Positions 7,956-16,360 of a DNA stretch of 64,000 nucleotides are shown in pieces (position 1 is the first letter of the stretch; each line of letters starts with the position of its first letter). The notes beneath the pieces are model-generated. The model was not told where the DNA came from. It searched no databases and was given only the letters and a program-made list of their open reading frames with translations. The position numbers were made by a program, and so were the translations under genes. The stretch comes from Streptomyces asoensis (GTDB lineage: Bacteria; Actinomycetota; Actinomycetes; Streptomycetales; Streptomycetaceae), in contig NZ_BNEB01000002.1 of NCBI RefSeq assembly GCF_016860545.1, positions 1,178,001 through 1,242,000 of the forward strand. Direction: 5' to 3'.

Positions 7956-8057
7956 ATCAAGGGCCGGAAAGATTCATTACGAGTGCGTTGCCAGCCCTTG
8001 ATATGTGCATGATGAAGACGATACTTCGGAGCACCGCGAACCGTTCCTCGTGAACGG
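7956..8057. promoter_or_regulatory. Two inverted repeats in DUF305/LVIVD divergent promoter
   Basis: ATCAAGGGC (7956-7964) is matched by its complement GCCCTTGAT (7994-8002), 29 bases apart. A second repeat, CCGTTC (8041-8046) and GAACGG (8052-8057), lies just before the LVIVD gene start. Both are inside the 190-base gap between divergent genes. No nearby regulator gene suggests which protein binds. Confidence 0.45.
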
Positions 8058-8074
8058 CGACAAGGGAGGACGCA

Positions 8075-9577
8075 GTGACCCTGTTGAACGACCTTCGAAC
8101 GCGCCGCAGACGGCTCGGAGTTGCCGCCGCGTGTACCGGACTCCTGGCCGCGCTCCTGACCGCCGTCCCGGCTGCCGCGACCCCCGACCCGGGGGACGGC
8201 CCCGCCGTGCGGCAGCAGGTGTCCCCGGGAAGCCGGGCCGAAGCGGCGGCGGCGATCGCCGACGGCGAGATACCGGGGCAGGACGAGATCGTCCACTCCG
8301 ACAACATCGAGCACCTGGCGAACATCCCCAAGGATGCGTTGCCGGGCACCAACTCGGACCTCGCGTTCCAGGGCAAGTACGCCTTCTCCGGGAACTACGA
8401 CGGCTTCCGCATCTTCGACATCAGCAACCCGAAGTCCCCGAAGACCGTCGCGCAGGTGCTCTGCCCCGGCTCGCAGAACGACATCTCCGTCTCGGGCGAC
8501 CTGCTCTTCCTGTCGACCGACTCCTCGCGCAGCGACAGCAGTTGCAACAGCACCACCCAGCCCGTGACCGAGAAGTCCTCCTGGGAGGGCATGAAGGTCT
8601 TCGACATCAGCGACAAGGCGAACCCGAAGTACGTCGCCGCCGTCGAGACCGCCTGTGGCTCGCACACCCACACCCTGGTGCCCGAGCGCAAGAACGTCTA
8701 CATCTACGTCTCCTCCTACTCGCCCAACGCCGCCTACCCGGACTGCCAGCCCCCGCACGACGGCATCTCGGTCATCAAGGTCCCGCGCAAGGCGCCGGAG
8801 AAGGCCGCGCTCGTCGGCTTCCCCGTGCTGTTCCCGGGTGAGGGCCCCGACGGCGGCGGCAACCCGGGCTCGCCCACCAACCCCGGCGTCGCGAAGACGA
8901 CCGGCTGCCACGACCTCACGGTCCTGCCCTCGAAGGACCTGGCGGCCGGAGCCTGCATGGGCGACGGCATCCTGTTCTCCATCAAGGACCCGGAGCACCC
9001 GAAGGTCATCGACCAGGTCCAGGACAACGTGAACTTCGCGTTCTGGCACTCGGCGACCTTCAACCAGAAGGCGAACAAGGTCGTGTTCACCGACGAGCTG
9101 GGCGGCGGTGGCGCCGCCACCTGCAACGCGGCGACCGGCCCGGACAAGGGCGCCGACGGCATCTACGACATCGTCGGCAAGGGCGACAAGCGCAAGCTGG
9201 TCTTCCGCAGCTACTACAAGATCCCGCGCTACCAGGCGGACACCGAGAACTGCGTGGCTCACAACGGCTCGCTGATCCCGGTCAAGGGCAAGGACATCAT
9301 GGTGCAGGCCTGGTACCAGGGCGGTGTCTCGGTCTGGGACTTCACCAACTCGTCGAAGCCCAAGGAGCTCGCCTACTTCGAGCGCGGTCCGCTCGACACC
9401 CAGGTGCTCAGGGGCGCCGGCTCATGGTCGGCGTACTACTACAACGGCTACATCTACTCGAACGACATCGCCAAGGGCTTCGACGTGCTGAGGCTCGACG
9501 ACAAGCGGACCGACCCGGCGAAGCGCATCAGGCTGCCCGAGCTCAACGTCCAGACGCAGCCGGACTACTTCGACTGA
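8075..9577 (+). CDS. Secreted LVIVD-repeat beta-propeller protein
   Basis: GTG 8075 follows GGGAGGA at 7-base spacing. The 500-residue product has a signal peptide (RRRRLGVAAACTGLLAALLTAVPAAA) and a long mature part with repeated blades ending in FDISNPKSPKTVAQV, FDISDKANPKYVAAV, IKDPEHPKVIDQV and WDFTNSSKPKELAYF. These are LVIVD-type repeats, which form a beta-propeller. Several conserved HTHT, CHDLTV and NGSL segments could be ligand sites on the propeller face. Homologues are common, uncharacterised exported proteins in Streptomyces. It is divergent from the DUF305 lipoprotein and converges on a TetR gene whose stop codon lies inside its last codons (13-base overlap). Confidence 0.85.
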   Translation: MTLLNDLRTRRRRLGVAAACTGLLAALLTAVPAAATPDPGDGPAVRQQVSPGSRAEAAAAIADGEIPGQDEIVHSDNIEHLANIPKDALPGTNSDLAFQGKYAFSGNYDGFRIFDISNPKSPKTVAQVLCPGSQNDISVSGDLLFLSTDSSRSDSSCNSTTQPVTEKSSWEGMKVFDISDKANPKYVAAVETACGSHTHTLVPERKNVYIYVSSYSPNAAYPDCQPPHDGISVIKVPRKAPEKAALVGFPVLFPGEGPDGGGNPGSPTNPGVAKTTGCHDLTVLPSKDLAAGACMGDGILFSIKDPEHPKVIDQVQDNVNFAFWHSATFNQKANKVVFTDELGGGGAATCNAATGPDKGADGIYDIVGKGDKRKLVFRSYYKIPRYQADTENCVAHNGSLIPVKGKDIMVQAWYQGGVSVWDFTNSSKPKELAYFERGPLDTQVLRGAGSWSAYYYNGYIYSNDIAKGFDVLRLDDKRTDPAKRIRLPELNVQTQPDYFD

Positions 9578-10419
9578 CGCCCCGGCGTCCGTCCCCCGGA
9601 CGTCCGATCCCCGGGTATCCGCGTTCCGGGCCGCTGGTCCTCGGGCGTCCGCGTTCCGGGCCCCTGGTCCTCGGGTGTCCGCGTCCCGGGATTCTGGCCC
9701 TCGGGCTCCCGAGTCCTGTGCGTCCGGTCTCCGGGCGGCTGGTTTCCGGCCGTCCGGGGGTCGGCGGGCTCCCCGGTGGCGAAGAAGCGTGAGAGATCGT
9801 CGCCGGCACTCCCGCCGGGCGCCTCGGCGTCCGGCGGGATCCCCTGCTCCCAGTCCAGCCGGTAGCGCGAGAACAGTTCCGAGCGGAGCGTGGTGAGCGG
9901 CAGGGGCACGTTCGGCAGCACCATCGCGTAGACGGCGCCCATCAGCTGCGACCGCAGCATCGGGTAGTCGTGGTCGACGTCCTGGGACCCGTGCCGGACG
10001 GCGGTCTCCCGCAGCAGCTCGGCCAGCCGCTGCTGCTCCGGGCACTGCACGAAGCCCTCGGCCTGGAGGAGCCCGGCCATGTGCTGGCGCATCAGCACCG
10101 TGCGGTCCCGGGCCAGGCCCAGGATGCCGTCGATGGCGCGGGCCATCCGTTCCCGGCCGTCCTCGGTGTGCGGCTCGCGCTCCAGCGCCTCCTCCAGCGT
10201 GCGGTGCATCAGCCGGTGCACCGCGGACTGGACCAGCTGCCGCTTGCCGGGGAAGTAGTACGACACCAGGCCGCGAGCCGATCCGGCCCGGTCCGCGATG
10301 TCACCCAGCGTCGTCGCCTCATAGCCGCGCTCGTTCACCAGCTCCACGGCGGCCTGAAGGAGCCGTTCCCGGGAACGCCGCCGCAGTTCTTCATTGACCG
10401 AGGCGCTGCGCGGGGACAT
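9565..10419 (-). CDS. TetR family regulator with repetitive C-terminal tail
   Basis: The ATG at 10419 is chosen because AGGAGTT precedes it and the protein begins directly before the HTH; the longer frame to 10632 would run through the operator. The 284-residue product has a TetR HTH at about residues 12-58 (RERLLQAAVELVNERGYEATTLGDIADRAGSARGLVSYYFPGKRQLV) and a ligand domain to about residue 215. The last 60 residues are a Pro/Gly/Arg-rich repeat (TRTPEDQGPG, TRTPEDQRPG), unlike normal TetR tails. The stop overlaps the end of the convergent LVIVD gene by 13 bases. A palindrome over its own start region indicates autoregulation. The ligand and other targets are unknown. Confidence 0.85.
   Translation of the reverse strand: MSPRSASVNEELRRRSRERLLQAAVELVNERGYEATTLGDIADRAGSARGLVSYYFPGKRQLVQSAVHRLMHRTLEEALEREPHTEDGRERMARAIDGILGLARDRTVLMRQHMAGLLQAEGFVQCPEQQRLAELLRETAVRHGSQDVDHDYPMLRSQLMGAVYAMVLPNVPLPLTTLRSELFSRYRLDWEQGIPPDAEAPGGSAGDDLSRFFATGEPADPRTAGNQPPGDRTHRTREPEGQNPGTRTPEDQGPGTRTPEDQRPGTRIPGDRTSGGRTPGRQSK
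9598..9760 (-). repeat. Imperfect tandem repeats encoding the TetR tail
   Basis: Units of about 30 bases such as GTATCCGCGTTCCGGGCC, GCGTCCGCGTTCCGGGCC and GTGTCCGCGTCCCGGGAT recur several times. They encode the repeated TRTPEDQGPG-like tail of the TetR protein. The region lies between two convergent genes, where an intergenic terminator would normally be. Confidence 0.6.
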
Positions 10420-10433
10420 TCTGTAACTCCTGC

Positions 10434-10458
10434 GTTGACTGGCTGCCAGCCAACTATA
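10434..10458 (-). promoter_or_regulatory. Autoregulatory promoter and operator of the TetR gene
   Basis: A 21-base palindrome spans 10434-10454 (arms GTTGACTGGC and GCCAGCCAAC around a central T), with 9 of 10 positions paired. On the minus strand it is directly preceded by the -10-like TATAGT (10458-10453), so the operator covers the transcription start of the TetR gene. The 180 bases to the right (10459-10638) show no gene. Confidence 0.7.
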
Positions 10459-10638
10459 CTCAGGACATCCCGGTCGGGTTCCGCTTCGGAGCGCGCCGGG
10501 ATTGCCGCCTGCTCTGGGCGACGCGGGGGATCGTCCAGAGTGGGCGCGCTTCACTCCACATAGTGGCCTGAGGCGACCGTCCCACCCCGACCCCGGACCG
10601 GCGTACGCCGGCACCACCGGTGCCGCTCGCAAGGTCCC

Positions 10639-11232
10639 TCAGCCGCCCGGGCTCCGCCCTCGTCGACCTTGCCCCTCCTGGCGACCCTGCCGGTCTCGCC
10701 TGCCTTGCCGAGCGCGCGGGTCGTGCCGGTCCTGCGGAGCCAGGTTCCAGGCGAGGGGGAGATCGCTGTCGCAGAAGACGCAGACGAAGACCTCTTCCCT
10801 TACGACGTTGTTCTCGCCGCAGCCGTCACAGCGGCGGAACAGCAGTGGGTGGGTGAACCCTTCGGGACGGCCGATGCCCGCGCGGTCGAGCGCGGCGGCC
10901 ACGGCGGGCCAGCAGTCGGGGTCGGGGCAGTAGCCGGTGGACTGGTTGCTGACCTCATGGACCTGTGGCCCCCGGGGCGTACGGCGGAACGAGATCTCGC
11001 CCGCGCCGAGTACGTCCCCGCCGCCCGCACACGCCACGTGCTCGCTGTGCCGGGGCGCGAGCCGGAGCAGGCCGTCGAGACCGACGACGTACGTGAACGG
11101 TTCCCCGTCCCACGCCGGGTACGGCTCCAGGTCCCCGGTGCCGCGGATCACCCGGCCGCCGGGGCCCGGTGCGGTCGCTTCGCGGATGTGCTCGGGGCCG
11201 ACGTAGGAGTAGCGCCGTCTCGAGGGGTTCAC
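10639..11232 (-). CDS. Conserved zinc-ribbon-containing protein
   Basis: The GTG at 11232 overlaps the stop of the upstream PAP2 phosphatase gene (GTGA, 11229-11232), so the two are translationally coupled. The 197-residue product contains YSYVGPEHIREAT near the start, a central YVVGLDGLLRLAPRHSEHVACAGG segment, and a C-terminal pair of cysteine motifs, CDGCGENNVV and CVFCDSDLP, that look like a four-cysteine zinc ribbon; a further pair is in YCPDPDC. The tail is Arg/Gln/Gly-rich. I do not recognise a function. Similar proteins occur in other Streptomyces as hypothetical proteins. Confidence 0.7.
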   Translation of the reverse strand: MNPSRRRYSYVGPEHIREATAPGPGGRVIRGTGDLEPYPAWDGEPFTYVVGLDGLLRLAPRHSEHVACAGGGDVLGAGEISFRRTPRGPQVHEVSNQSTGYCPDPDCWPAVAAALDRAGIGRPEGFTHPLLFRRCDGCGENNVVREEVFVCVFCDSDLPLAWNLAPQDRHDPRARQGRRDRQGRQEGQGRRGRSPGG

Positions 11233-11900
11233 GGGCGCCAGCGCAGTTGGGCCGCGATGGCCAGGGCCACCAGGGTGGCGCCCAGCAGCCACCCGCCCAG
11301 GACGTCCGTCGGCCAGTGCACGCCGAGCCAGATCCGGGTCAGGCCCACGCCCACCACGGAGACCACCGCCACGGCCAGCGCCATACGCCACACGGCGGGC
11401 GCGACGCCGTGCCGGTGCAGCAGCCACAGCAGCAGTCCGGACACCACCGTCGCGGTGAGGGCGTGCCCCGACGGGTAGGCCGCGTAGTGGGCGGAGTCGA
11501 GCGGATCGGGCCAGACCGGCCGGGCGCGGCCGGCCCCGGCCTTGAGCGCCTGCTGGAGCAGCGTGCCCACGGCCGAGGTGACGACCAGCCACCCGGCCGT
11601 CCACCAGGCCGCGTGCCGCCACACCAGCCATCCGGCGACCGCCGCCCCCAGCAGACGCATGGTCAGGGGATCCCAGACCCAGTCCGTGAGGACGCGGCAG
11701 GCCTGGGTGAGACCGGGGTCGGCGACGGCCCAGCGGTGCGCGGTGCGGGAGATGTCGCCGTCGGCGGAGATCAGCAGGCGCCACTCGGCCGTCACCAGGG
11801 CGAGGAGCAGGACCGAGCACAGGCCGAGGACCAGACCGGTCCGCAGAGCGGTGCGCTGGGCCGGCGGGCGGGGCGCGGAGTCGACGGACGGGGAGTGCAT
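11229..11900 (-). CDS. PAP2-superfamily membrane phosphatase
   Basis: The 223-residue product has about five to six hydrophobic segments and the three PAP2 motifs in order: KAGAGRARP (about residue 120), YPSGHALT (about 142) and RIWLGVHWPTDVLGG (about 190). The histidines of motifs 2 and 3 are the nucleophile and acid of the family, which removes phosphate from lipid phosphates such as phosphatidic acid or isoprenyl pyrophosphates on the outer membrane face. It is the first gene of a two-gene unit with the zinc-ribbon protein. The 181 bases upstream (11901-12081) carry no gene. Confidence 0.9.
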   Translation of the reverse strand: MHSPSVDSAPRPPAQRTALRTGLVLGLCSVLLLALVTAEWRLLISADGDISRTAHRWAVADPGLTQACRVLTDWVWDPLTMRLLGAAVAGWLVWRHAAWWTAGWLVVTSAVGTLLQQALKAGAGRARPVWPDPLDSAHYAAYPSGHALTATVVSGLLLWLLHRHGVAPAVWRMALAVAVVSVVGVGLTRIWLGVHWPTDVLGGWLLGATLVALAIAAQLRWRP

Positions 11901-12081
11901 GGGGAGATCCTCGCCGAACCAGGGGCCCGGAGGCGAGCCCGGGACGCACGGCCCCGCCGGACGACGCCCGCCGGACGAGTCCCGGGGGCCGGCGTCCGAT
12001 TCCCGACGACAGAGGGACGAGGCCCGACGCCCGGACTGCCGCCGTACAGCCCGATGGCCGTATCGCCGTGCCGGCGGTGCG

Positions 12082-13017
12082 TCAGCCCAATGCGCGCAGA
12101 GCGGGTGCCAGGGTCACCAGTACCGGGATCACCGGGACGAGGGAGGCCGCCGCCGTCAGCCGCATCCGGCGAGCGGCGGTGAGCCGGCCGGCCGGTGCGA
12201 GCAACCGGTCCACGCGCAGCGGAACATGGGCCTGAGGAGCGGGGGAGGGGCCGAACACGCCCCGGTCCTCGTTGAGTTCGACCAGAGCCAGCGCGGTGGT
12301 CAACCGTCCGAAACGACGGGACGCCACGTCGTCGGCCGCCAACTCGACCAGCCGGTGCATCTCGTCGCGGAACGCGGCGAACACCGGCACCTGGGGAAAC
12401 CCGGTGGCCAGCGCGGTGGAGCAGTGCAGCAGCCAGTCGTGACGCGCCTGGGCGTGCCCCTGCTCATGGGCGAGCACGGCGTCGAGTTGACGCCCTTTCA
12501 GACGGCGCAGAGCCGCCGTGGTGACCACCAGTCGGGGCGTCGCGCCGGCCAGCCACCACGCCTCGGGGCGCTCGGCCTCCACCACGAGCAGCCGACCGGA
12601 TCCGCTCTCCTCGCCCGGCAACAACGGTGCCCGCAGGCGGAGTTCGGCATGACGGCTGCGGCGTCCCGCCCGGCTGCGCAGCACCTCGCGCACGAGCATC
12701 GCACCGCTCCACAGCCCGCCGCAGGCGAGTGCCACCGCGGTCGCCGCCGCCCAGGGACCCGTCGTGCCCGGCGCGTACGCCTCCACCACCGAGCGCGGCG
12801 CGGGCGCGAACACATGGCCGCGCACCGCCTGCCAGGCCGCCGCGGCGCTCAGTGTCATCGACAGCGCGCAGCACAGCAGGACCGCGGCCACCACGCACTG
12901 CCACGCCCACAGGGCGACCACCGGTTCGCGGTCCGGCCAGTCGGCGCGGGCGATCAGCCGGGGAGCGGTCACGGCGGTCAGGGCACCGAGCAGCAGCAGT
13001 ACCGCGGGGACCATCAT
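12082..13017 (-). CDS. M56-family membrane metallopeptidase
   Basis: Start ATG 13017 is preferred because AGGG lies 8 bases upstream; GTG 13026 or ATG 13014 are alternatives. The product of about 311 residues has hydrophobic helices at about 5-25, 35-60 and 95-115, then a cytoplasmic or loop metalloprotease domain with the zinc motif VLAHEQGHAQARHDWL and a downstream VELAADDVASRRFG segment that supplies the glutamate ligand, and ends in another membrane segment. This is the BlaR1/M56 layout without a penicillin-binding sensor domain. A BlaI-type repressor usually accompanies such genes but none is adjacent; the upstream neighbour is a DUF5134 gene on the same strand. The substrate is unknown. 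Confidence 0.85.
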   Translation of the reverse strand: MMVPAVLLLLGALTAVTAPRLIARADWPDREPVVALWAWQCVVAAVLLCCALSMTLSAAAAWQAVRGHVFAPAPRSVVEAYAPGTTGPWAAATAVALACGGLWSGAMLVREVLRSRAGRRSRHAELRLRAPLLPGEESGSGRLLVVEAERPEAWWLAGATPRLVVTTAALRRLKGRQLDAVLAHEQGHAQARHDWLLHCSTALATGFPQVPVFAAFRDEMHRLVELAADDVASRRFGRLTTALALVELNEDRGVFGPSPAPQAHVPLRVDRLLAPAGRLTAARRMRLTAAASLVPVIPVLVTLAPALRALG

Positions 13018-13096
13018 GAGCAGCACCCTATGAGCGGCGTACCGCTCAGGGGTACGGCTTGCCTCGGCGAGTGACGCAGACCACGTGCCGTCCGGT

Positions 13097-13642
13097 TCAC
13101 ATCGTCAGCAGCATGGCGAGCATCCCGATCCCCATGGAGAGCCGGCACGCCCGTGCCACCTCGGGACGGTCGCCCCAGGCGACGGCGGCCCCGCCCGCCC
13201 CGGGCGCCGGCAGCAGCCGGACCCCCGCGAGGAGGACGTAGCCCGTGAAGTACAGCAGCAGCACGCCCGTCAGCAGCGGGACGCCGGATCCGCCCTCCTG
13301 CGCGTGCCGGTGCGCGGGCGCGGTGGCCATCGCCGCCGCCATGTAGACCATCGCTCCCGCGCCGACCAGGTGGTGGAGGTGATGGGCGTCGGTGCGGGCG
13401 GCCCACAGGGCCCGCAGCGCGGCCGCGCCGAAGACCGCAGCGAACACCGGCCAGGCCCACGCGGGCGGGGTGAACGCGGCCGGGGGCACCGCCATGGCGG
13501 CCATCCCGAAGCCCATCAGCGCCTCGCCGCCCGCGGCTCTGCGCTGCTCCTCGACCCCGCTGCGCATCCGCAGCAGACAGTAGGCCCCCGTCGCCGCGCA
13601 CAGCGCCACCAGCAGCCAGCCGGGCGAAGCCGGTCCGTGCAT
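13097..13642 (-). CDS. DUF5134 membrane protein
   Basis: ATG 13642 follows GGGGAGG. The 181-residue product has about five to six hydrophobic segments (GWLLVALCAATGAYCLL, ALMGFGMAAMAVPP, AWPVFAAVFGAAAL, MVYMAAAMATAP, LLTGVLLLYFTGYVLLAGVRLL, MGIGMLAMLLTM). The HHLHHLVGAGAMVYM and early MGFGMAAMA segments match the actinobacterial DUF5134 family. Histidine and methionine richness hints at metal handling, but no role is established. It is upstream of the M56 peptidase gene on the same strand (79-base gap) and divergent from the FUSC gene. Confidence 0.8.
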   Translation of the reverse strand: MHGPASPGWLLVALCAATGAYCLLRMRSGVEEQRRAAGGEALMGFGMAAMAVPPAAFTPPAWAWPVFAAVFGAAALRALWAARTDAHHLHHLVGAGAMVYMAAAMATAPAHRHAQEGGSGVPLLTGVLLLYFTGYVLLAGVRLLPAPGAGGAAVAWGDRPEVARACRLSMGIGMLAMLLTM

Positions 13643-13759
13643 GCGCACCTCCCCGCTCGACATCGCGATCGAGGGTTGCGATGCCCGCGGCGGACCGTGC
13701 GCACGCGGGCGCAAGGGAGTACACGGGGAGCGTTCGGCGGTGCACGGCCGACGGCGGTC

Positions 13760-13796
13760 CATATATTTCACTGGTAAAACACATGCTAAATTTATG
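13760..13796 (+). promoter_or_regulatory. AT-rich promoter/operator of the FUSC-MarR operon
   Basis: This is the most AT-rich stretch nearby. CATATATTTCAC (13760-13771) and GCTAAATTTATG (13785-13796) form an inverted repeat matching at 9 of 12 positions around a 13-base centre. TATATT (13762-13767) is a good -10 candidate. MarR dimers bind sites of this shape, and a MarR gene is the second gene of the operon. Confidence 0.5.
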
Positions 13797-15560
13797 AGTA
13801 TGAGCAGTGCGACCCCCCGGCGCCCCCGTCCCTCGGGCCGTCCCGCATCCGCGCCCGGCACCCGTTCCGCGTCCGGCACCCGACCCGGACCCGGGCCCGG
13901 CCCACGACCCGCAGCCCGCCGCAGGCTGCGGCTCCCGGTCGCCGGTGTTCTGCGTCTCGGCCGGCCCTCGGACATCTGGTTCAAGCCCGCGCTGAGCGTC
14001 GTCGCCGCCGTCGCGCCGCCGAACCTGATCCTGCTGGCCCTGGGACGGCTCGACCTGGCGCTCTACACGATGGCCGGGTCCCTGTGCGCGCTCTACGCCC
14101 ACAACCGTCCGTACGCGGCCCGGGCCCGGGTCCTGGCCGGGGTCGTGCTGGGCATGACCGGCGGCCTGGCCGTGGCCCTGCTCGCGGCCTCGCTCACCAC
14201 CGACGCCGTCGCCCTGGTCACCGTCGGCGCCCTCCTGGCCGCCGCGCAGAAGGTCCTCTGCGACGTGACCAGACTCGGTCCGCCCGGCAATGTCGTCCTC
14301 ACCTTCATCAGCTCCGCCGCGCTCTTCGTCCCGCAGACCCCCGGACAGCTCCCCGCCCATCTGGGGCTGCCGCTCGCCGCAGGGGTCTGGGCCTGGGTGA
14401 TCGGCATGGCACCCGGACTCCTGCGACCGCACGGCCCCGAGCGCCGCGCCACCGCGCACGCCCTGGAGACGGCCGCCGCCCACGCCGCGACGGACGGTAC
14501 CGGCGACGACCACGCCCGGACCCGCGCCGCCGCGGCCGCCGCCGTGCACGCCGCGTGGCAGACCCTCCTGTCGGCCCGCGCCACCGAGAACCGGCGTGCC
14601 CTGGAACGCCTCGTCGTACGCGCCGAGATCGCGCTGGCCGCGCCCGCCGACGCCGACCCGGCGCAACTGCGCGAGCGGGCCCGCCAACTGCGCGGCACCG
14701 GCCCGGTCCGGCACCCCGGTGACCTCGTGGACGACGACGAACTTCTCGGCGTCGACGTCGAACTCGCCGTCGGCCGGCCGTCGTTGTGGCACCGCCTCGG
14801 CCCCCTCGCCCCCATCGCCGCACGCACCGCCCTGGGGTGTGCGCTCGCGGGGTACGTCTCCCTCGCCCTCGGGGTCGGCCGCCCCTACTGGGCCCTGGTC
14901 ACCGCCGCCTCCCTCTACCAGGCCAACGTCACGCTCACCTGGAAGCGCGGGGTCCAGCGCGTCGTCGGCAACCTGGTCGGCGTGCTCGCCTTCGCCGCAC
15001 TCGTGCCGCTCGCCCACCTCACCCGGGCGGCACTCGTACTGGTCTGCCTGGCCCTGAACTTCGGCGCCGAGGCGCTGATCAGCCGCAACTACTGGCTGGG
15101 CAGCGTCTGCGTGACCCCGATGGCGCTGCTCATCACCGAGTTCGCGCAGGTCCAGGACTCGGGCCGACTGATCACCGAGCGGCTCGCGGACACCCTCGTG
15201 GGCGCCGTGGTCGGCTTCGTCGCCGCGGTCGCCGTCACCAACCGCCGGGCCGGCGACCGCCTCGGACACGCCCTGACCTGCGCCGAACAGGCCCGCGAAC
15301 GCGCGGCCCGCCTGCTCACGGAGCCGAGTCCCGCCCCCGGCGCCCTGGAGTCCGTCCGCCGCGGCCTCGCCGCCGCGCTGGTCGACCTGCGGGCCACCGC
15401 CGACGCCGCGTCCGGCGAGTGGTGGCAGCGGGCGCTGCCCGAGGAGCGGGTCGTGTCGGCCGAACAGTCGGGACACCGTACGCTCGCGGCGACGGTACGG
15501 CGCCAGGGGCTGCTCCTGGACCGGGACGCGAGCGCGGGAGCGGAGGACGTACGGCGATGA
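13794..15560 (+). CDS. FUSC-family membrane protein (aromatic-acid-exporter-like)
   Basis: The start is ATG 13794 or 13800; neither has a Shine-Dalgarno sequence, and the first lies in the proposed operator. The 588-residue product has a Pro/Arg-rich N-terminus, then two blocks of hydrophobic helices (about residues 60-200 and 350-480) separated by a soluble region, and a C-terminal soluble tail. The second block (RTALGCALAGYVSLALGVGRPYWALVTAASLYQ, TWKRGVQRVVGNLVGVLAF) is the FUSC signature shared with AaeB/YccS/fusaric-acid-resistance proteins. These are thought to export aromatic or weak acids. Its stop overlaps the start of a MarR gene (ATGA), typical of an efflux gene with its own regulator. 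Confidence 0.88.
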   Translation: MSMSSATPRRPRPSGRPASAPGTRSASGTRPGPGPGPRPAARRRLRLPVAGVLRLGRPSDIWFKPALSVVAAVAPPNLILLALGRLDLALYTMAGSLCALYAHNRPYAARARVLAGVVLGMTGGLAVALLAASLTTDAVALVTVGALLAAAQKVLCDVTRLGPPGNVVLTFISSAALFVPQTPGQLPAHLGLPLAAGVWAWVIGMAPGLLRPHGPERRATAHALETAAAHAATDGTGDDHARTRAAAAAAVHAAWQTLLSARATENRRALERLVVRAEIALAAPADADPAQLRERARQLRGTGPVRHPGDLVDDDELLGVDVELAVGRPSLWHRLGPLAPIAARTALGCALAGYVSLALGVGRPYWALVTAASLYQANVTLTWKRGVQRVVGNLVGVLAFAALVPLAHLTRAALVLVCLALNFGAEALISRNYWLGSVCVTPMALLITEFAQVQDSGRLITERLADTLVGAVVGFVAAVAVTNRRAGDRLGHALTCAEQARERAARLLTEPSPAPGALESVRRGLAAALVDLRATADAASGEWWQRALPEERVVSAEQSGHRTLAATVRRQGLLLDRDASAGAEDVRR

Positions 15561-16309
15561 CGGCGACGCGGGGACGGATGGCGGCCGGCGAAGGGGCGGA
15601 GGGGCCGGACGGTACGGCGGCCGGGGAGCCGCCCCGAGAGCGACGTCCCGCCCCGGACAGCCCCGCGACCGGCGAAGACGGCCCGGAAGATGCCCCCGCG
15701 ACCGGCGAAGACGGCCCGCAGGGTGCCCCCGGCGCGGCGGTCGGCCACGGCGGCGGGCCGAAAGGTGACGCGCGGCACGGTGACCAGGGCCCCGGTGACC
15801 CGGGCCGCGGTGACACGGTCGCCGCGGTCGTGCGGCAGTGGCAGACCGTACGGCCCGACCTCGACACCGGCCCCATGGAGATCATCGGCCGCGTCAACCG
15901 CTGCGCCGCGCTGCTCCAGCAGGCCGAGGACGCGCCGCTGCGCCGCGCCGGTCTGAGCCGCCCGGAGTTCGACCTGCTCGGCGCGCTGCGCCGCACCGGT
16001 CACGAGCTGACCCCGGGCGACCTGGCCCGCGAGACGTTCTCGTCCGGGGCGGCCGTCACCAAGCGGCTCAAGCAGCTCACCGAGCGCGGCCTGGTGGACC
16101 GTCGCGTCGACACCCGCGACCGCCGCGTGGCGCACCTGCGCCTCACCGAGAAGGGGCGTGACCTCGTCGACGGCATCCTGCCCGAGCAGCTCGCCTACGA
16201 GAGCACCGTGCTGTCCGCCCTCGACGACGGAAGCCAGGGCGAACTGGCCGACCTGCTGGGCGAGTTGCTCAGCCGACTGGAGGGGCGGTCACGGGCGCTG
16301 CGGGTCTGA
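15557..16309 (+). CDS. MarR family regulator with long repetitive N-terminus
   Basis: The ATG at 15557 overlaps the FUSC stop codon (ATGA), so it is translationally coupled. The 250-residue product has an unusual 90-residue low-complexity N-terminus with a repeated PATGEDGPxxAP unit (33-base direct repeat around 15662-15727), then a normal MarR winged helix: MEIIGRVNRCAALLQQAEDAPLRRAGLSRPEFDLLGALRRTG, HTH ELTPGDLARETFSSGAAVTKRLKQLTERGLVDR and wing RVDTRDRRVAHLRLTEKG. It should repress the operon and respond to the compound exported by the FUSC protein; that ligand is not known. A start further downstream would remove the extension. Confidence 0.85.
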   Translation: MTATRGRMAAGEGAEGPDGTAAGEPPRERRPAPDSPATGEDGPEDAPATGEDGPQGAPGAAVGHGGGPKGDARHGDQGPGDPGRGDTVAAVVRQWQTVRPDLDTGPMEIIGRVNRCAALLQQAEDAPLRRAGLSRPEFDLLGALRRTGHELTPGDLARETFSSGAAVTKRLKQLTERGLVDRRVDTRDRRVAHLRLTEKGRDLVDGILPEQLAYESTVLSALDDGSQGELADLLGELLSRLEGRSRALRV

Positions 16310-16360
16310 GCGGCTCGCGGCGCAGGCGTGGCGGGCCGTCGGCGCGGGGACCGCGGCCGT

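Noticed and set aside
13014..15476. Open frame of 820 codons on the minus strand
   Set aside because: It is antisense to the FUSC, DUF5134 and M56 genes and shows no protein-family features; long antisense frames are expected at this GC content.
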